Shown: positions 22,819 to 23,615 of the stretch, one piece after another | Numbering within the stretch: the first letter of the stretch is position 1 | Layout of the letters: each line of letters opens with the position of its first letter | Assembly: GCA_002353635.1 (NCBI GenBank) | Contig: DEKA01000029.1 | Location: forward strand, 61,111 to 84,725 | Direction: 5' to 3' | From: Lachnospiraceae bacterium UBA2734 | GTDB taxonomy: Bacteria; Bacillota; Clostridia; Lachnospirales; Lachnospiraceae | DNA length: 23,615 bases | The notes under the pieces: model-generated | What the model was told of the DNA's origin: nothing | The model's database searches: none | What the model saw: only the letters and a program-made list of their open reading frames with translations | Made by a program: the position numbers and the translations under genes

Positions 22819-23615
22819 ATGGCAAACGTAGATCTTACACAGTACGGCATCACCGGAACCACAGAGGTGCTCTACAATCCTTCCTACGAGCAGCTGTTCG
22901 AGGAGGAGACAAAGCCCGGCCTCACAGGATATGAGGTTGGCCGCGTCAGCGAGCTCGGTGCGGTTGATGTTTTCACAGGTATTTATACCGGCCGTTCTCC
23001 CAAGGATAAGTTCATCGTCATGGATGAGAATTCCAAGGACACTGTTTGGTGGACATCCGATGAGTACAAGAACGACAACCATCCGGCCAGCCAGGAAGCA
23101 TGGACTGCTGTAAAGGACATCGCAAAGAAGGAGCTCTCCAACAAGAAGCTCTATGTTGTCGATGCATTCTGCGGCGCAAACGAGGATACCCGCATGGCAG
23201 TGCGCTTCATCATGGAAGTTGCATGGCAGGCACACTTCGTTACCAACATGTTCATCCGTCCTACAGCTGAGGAGCTGAAGAACTTCAAGCCTGACTTCGT
23301 TGTTTACAACGCTTCCAAGGCAAAGGTTACGAACTACAAGGAGCTGGGTCTCAATTCCGAGACAGCAGTAGTCTTCAACATCACAAGCCGTGAGCAGGTC
23401 ATCATCAACACATGGTACGGCGGCGAGATGAAGAAGGGCATGTTCTCTATGATGAACTACTACATGCCTCTCAAGGGAATCGCTTCCATGCACTGCTCCG
23501 CGAACACGGACTACGAGGGCAAGCACACCTCCATCTTCTTCGGTCTCTCCGGCACCGGCAAGACAACACTGTCCACAGATCCCAAGAGACTTCTCATCGG
23601 CGATGATGAGCACGG
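22819..23615 (+). CDS. pckA: ATP-dependent PEP carboxykinase, 5' part
   Basis: The enzyme interconverts oxaloacetate plus ATP with PEP, CO2 and ADP. In anaerobes it can run toward oxaloacetate and gain ATP. The window holds the first 265 codons of an expected 530 or so, and the frame is open to the edge. Visible motifs are YTGRSPKDKF (56-65, with Arg59), NTWYGGEMKKGMF (197-209), YYMPLKG (214-220), MHCSAN (224-229), the kinase P-loop GLSGTGKTT (242-250) and IGDDEHG (260-266). AGAGGAGG is well spaced before the ATG. The gene follows rsmI after 273 bp with its own promoter and hairpin-rich leader. With pyk it controls the PEP pool used by the PTS. Confidence 0.96.
   Translation, partial: MANVDLTQYGITGTTEVLYNPSYEQLFEEETKPGLTGYEVGRVSELGAVDVFTGIYTGRSPKDKFIVMDENSKDTVWWTSDEYKNDNHPASQEAWTAVKDIAKKELSNKKLYVVDAFCGANEDTRMAVRFIMEVAWQAHFVTNMFIRPTAEELKNFKPDFVVYNASKAKVTNYKELGLNSETAVVFNITSREQVIINTWYGGEMKKGMFSMMNYYMPLKGIASMHCSANTDYEGKHTSIFFGLSGTGKTTLSTDPKRLLIGDDEH

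Overview
The window is about 23.6 kb of dense chromosome from a moderately GC-rich Gram-positive anaerobe. It most resembles the Clostridia, probably Lachnospiraceae or a near relative; this placement is by eye. The signs are AGGAGG-type ribosome binding sites, an HPr/EI PTS with a sucrose-type IIBCA permease, an HPr lacking the Ser46 site, a flavodiiron protein, and the Firmicutes gene order holB-ricT-trmN6-rsmI. I see no rRNA, tRNA, CRISPR array, transposase or phage gene. The window looks like core chromosome carrying a central-carbon and PTS super-locus.

Layout. 1-427: a terminator from upstream and the long AT-rich leader of class II aldolase (fba, 428-1366). 1367-1793: a strong terminator, then a 152-bp palindromic repeat, then the promoter/operator of a sugar locus. 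1794-5667: amylosucrase-family GH13 enzyme, LacI-family repressor and Cof-type HAD phosphatase. 5668-5892: a near-consensus promoter with a matching operator. 5893-7815: sucrose-type PTS IIBCA. 8030-10059: the general PTS proteins HPr (ptsH) and EI (ptsI), separated by a terminator. 10283-11356 (minus): MurG. 11603-13965: glucose-6-phosphate isomerase and a YfiH/laccase-domain protein. 14110-15306 (minus): flavodiiron protein. 15680-22545: a same-strand run of pyruvate kinase, guanylate-kinase-like protein, DNA polymerase III delta-prime, RicT/PSP1 protein, tRNA1(Val)-type methyltransferase and RsmI. 22819 to the end: ATP-dependent PEP carboxykinase, cut off by the window edge.

How the genes fit together. 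Sucrose would enter as sucrose-6-phosphate through IIBCA, with phosphate passed PEP to EI to HPr. Pgi, Fba and Pyk process the hexose phosphates, and PckA acts at the PEP/oxaloacetate node. The GH13 gene and the permease gene carry the same 14-bp operator type, each with a degenerate second half-site exactly 11 bp away, and the LacI-family gene lies between them. The window contains no GH32 sucrose-6-phosphate hydrolase. A GH13_4 (amylosucrase-like) enzyme and a HAD phosphatase sit in its place, which suggests an unusual sucrose route and is the most interesting point here.

A second theme is a set of related intergenic palindromes: a 152-bp element after fba, a shortened relative after ptsI, and hairpins before holB, ricT and rsmI. 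Two of the hairpins differ by a compensated base pair.
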